Below are positions 13,606-13,716 of a stretch of 13,716 bases of DNA, piece by piece. Positions within the stretch are counted from its first letter, which is position 1; each line of letters opens with the position of its first letter. The position numbers and the translations under genes are program-made. The DNA is taken from the NCBI RefSeq assembly GCF_021647475.1, contig NZ_JAKIUR010000064.1, forward strand, positions 1 to 13,716, given 5' to 3'. The DNA is from Lutibacter sp. Lineage in GTDB: Bacteria > Bacteroidota > Bacteroidia > Flavobacteriales > Flavobacteriaceae. Under the pieces are notes generated by a model. The model was not told the DNA's origin and ran no database searches. It saw only the letters and a program-made list of their open reading frames with translations.

Positions 13606-13716
13606 ACTTTTTCTTTGATAAAAGCTAGATAATCAGTTGATTTATAGTTGTCAAAGTTATTAATTATTTGTATATTATACTGATAATCAATAATTTACAT
13701 CAATGACATCAAGTAG

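Overview
The window is AT-rich and comes from a member of the Bacteroidota, most likely a flavobacterium. The evidence is a type IX secretion (T9SS) sorting domain at the right edge, a TAnnTTTG-type promoter box before the his operon, the long HisG with its own regulatory domain, and fused HisB and HisIE proteins. No species can be named from the sequence alone.

Layout: 1-76 is the end of a plus-strand gene that resembles the C-terminus of IS110-family transposases. 77-312 holds an inverted pair of repeats and the purL terminator. 313-4110 (minus) is purL, encoding the large single-chain FGAM synthase. 4111-4498 is a divergent control region with a histidine leader peptide (HHRHH) and a transcription attenuator. 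4499-12272 (plus) is a complete histidine operon in the order hisG-D-C-B-H-A-F-IE. 12306-12980 is a DUF2461 gene that probably shares the transcript. 12979-13120 is a bidirectional terminator. 13123-13605 (minus) is the C-terminal piece of a T9SS-secreted protein.

The his operon encodes all ten steps from PRPP and ATP to histidine, using fused HisB and HisIE and the HisH-HisF synthase. HisF/HisH releases AICAR, a purine intermediate downstream of PurL, so the divergent purL-his pair is metabolically coherent.

The most unusual content is not a gene. Short palindromic repeats occupy six of the seven his intergenic junctions, the two ends of the window's transcription units, and the coding sequence of purL. 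There, a 72-bp copy is inserted in frame in the linker before the glutaminase domain. Three repeat classes with different stems share one architecture: GTC, then a hairpin, then (C)TC or TCT, often as inverted pairs. Stem bases change in compensating pairs between copies. Two copies carry a nested ~20-bp mini-palindrome in the hairpin loop. This looks like a REP/BIME-like family moved by an enzyme that recognises a folded single strand, but no such enzyme lies in the window.
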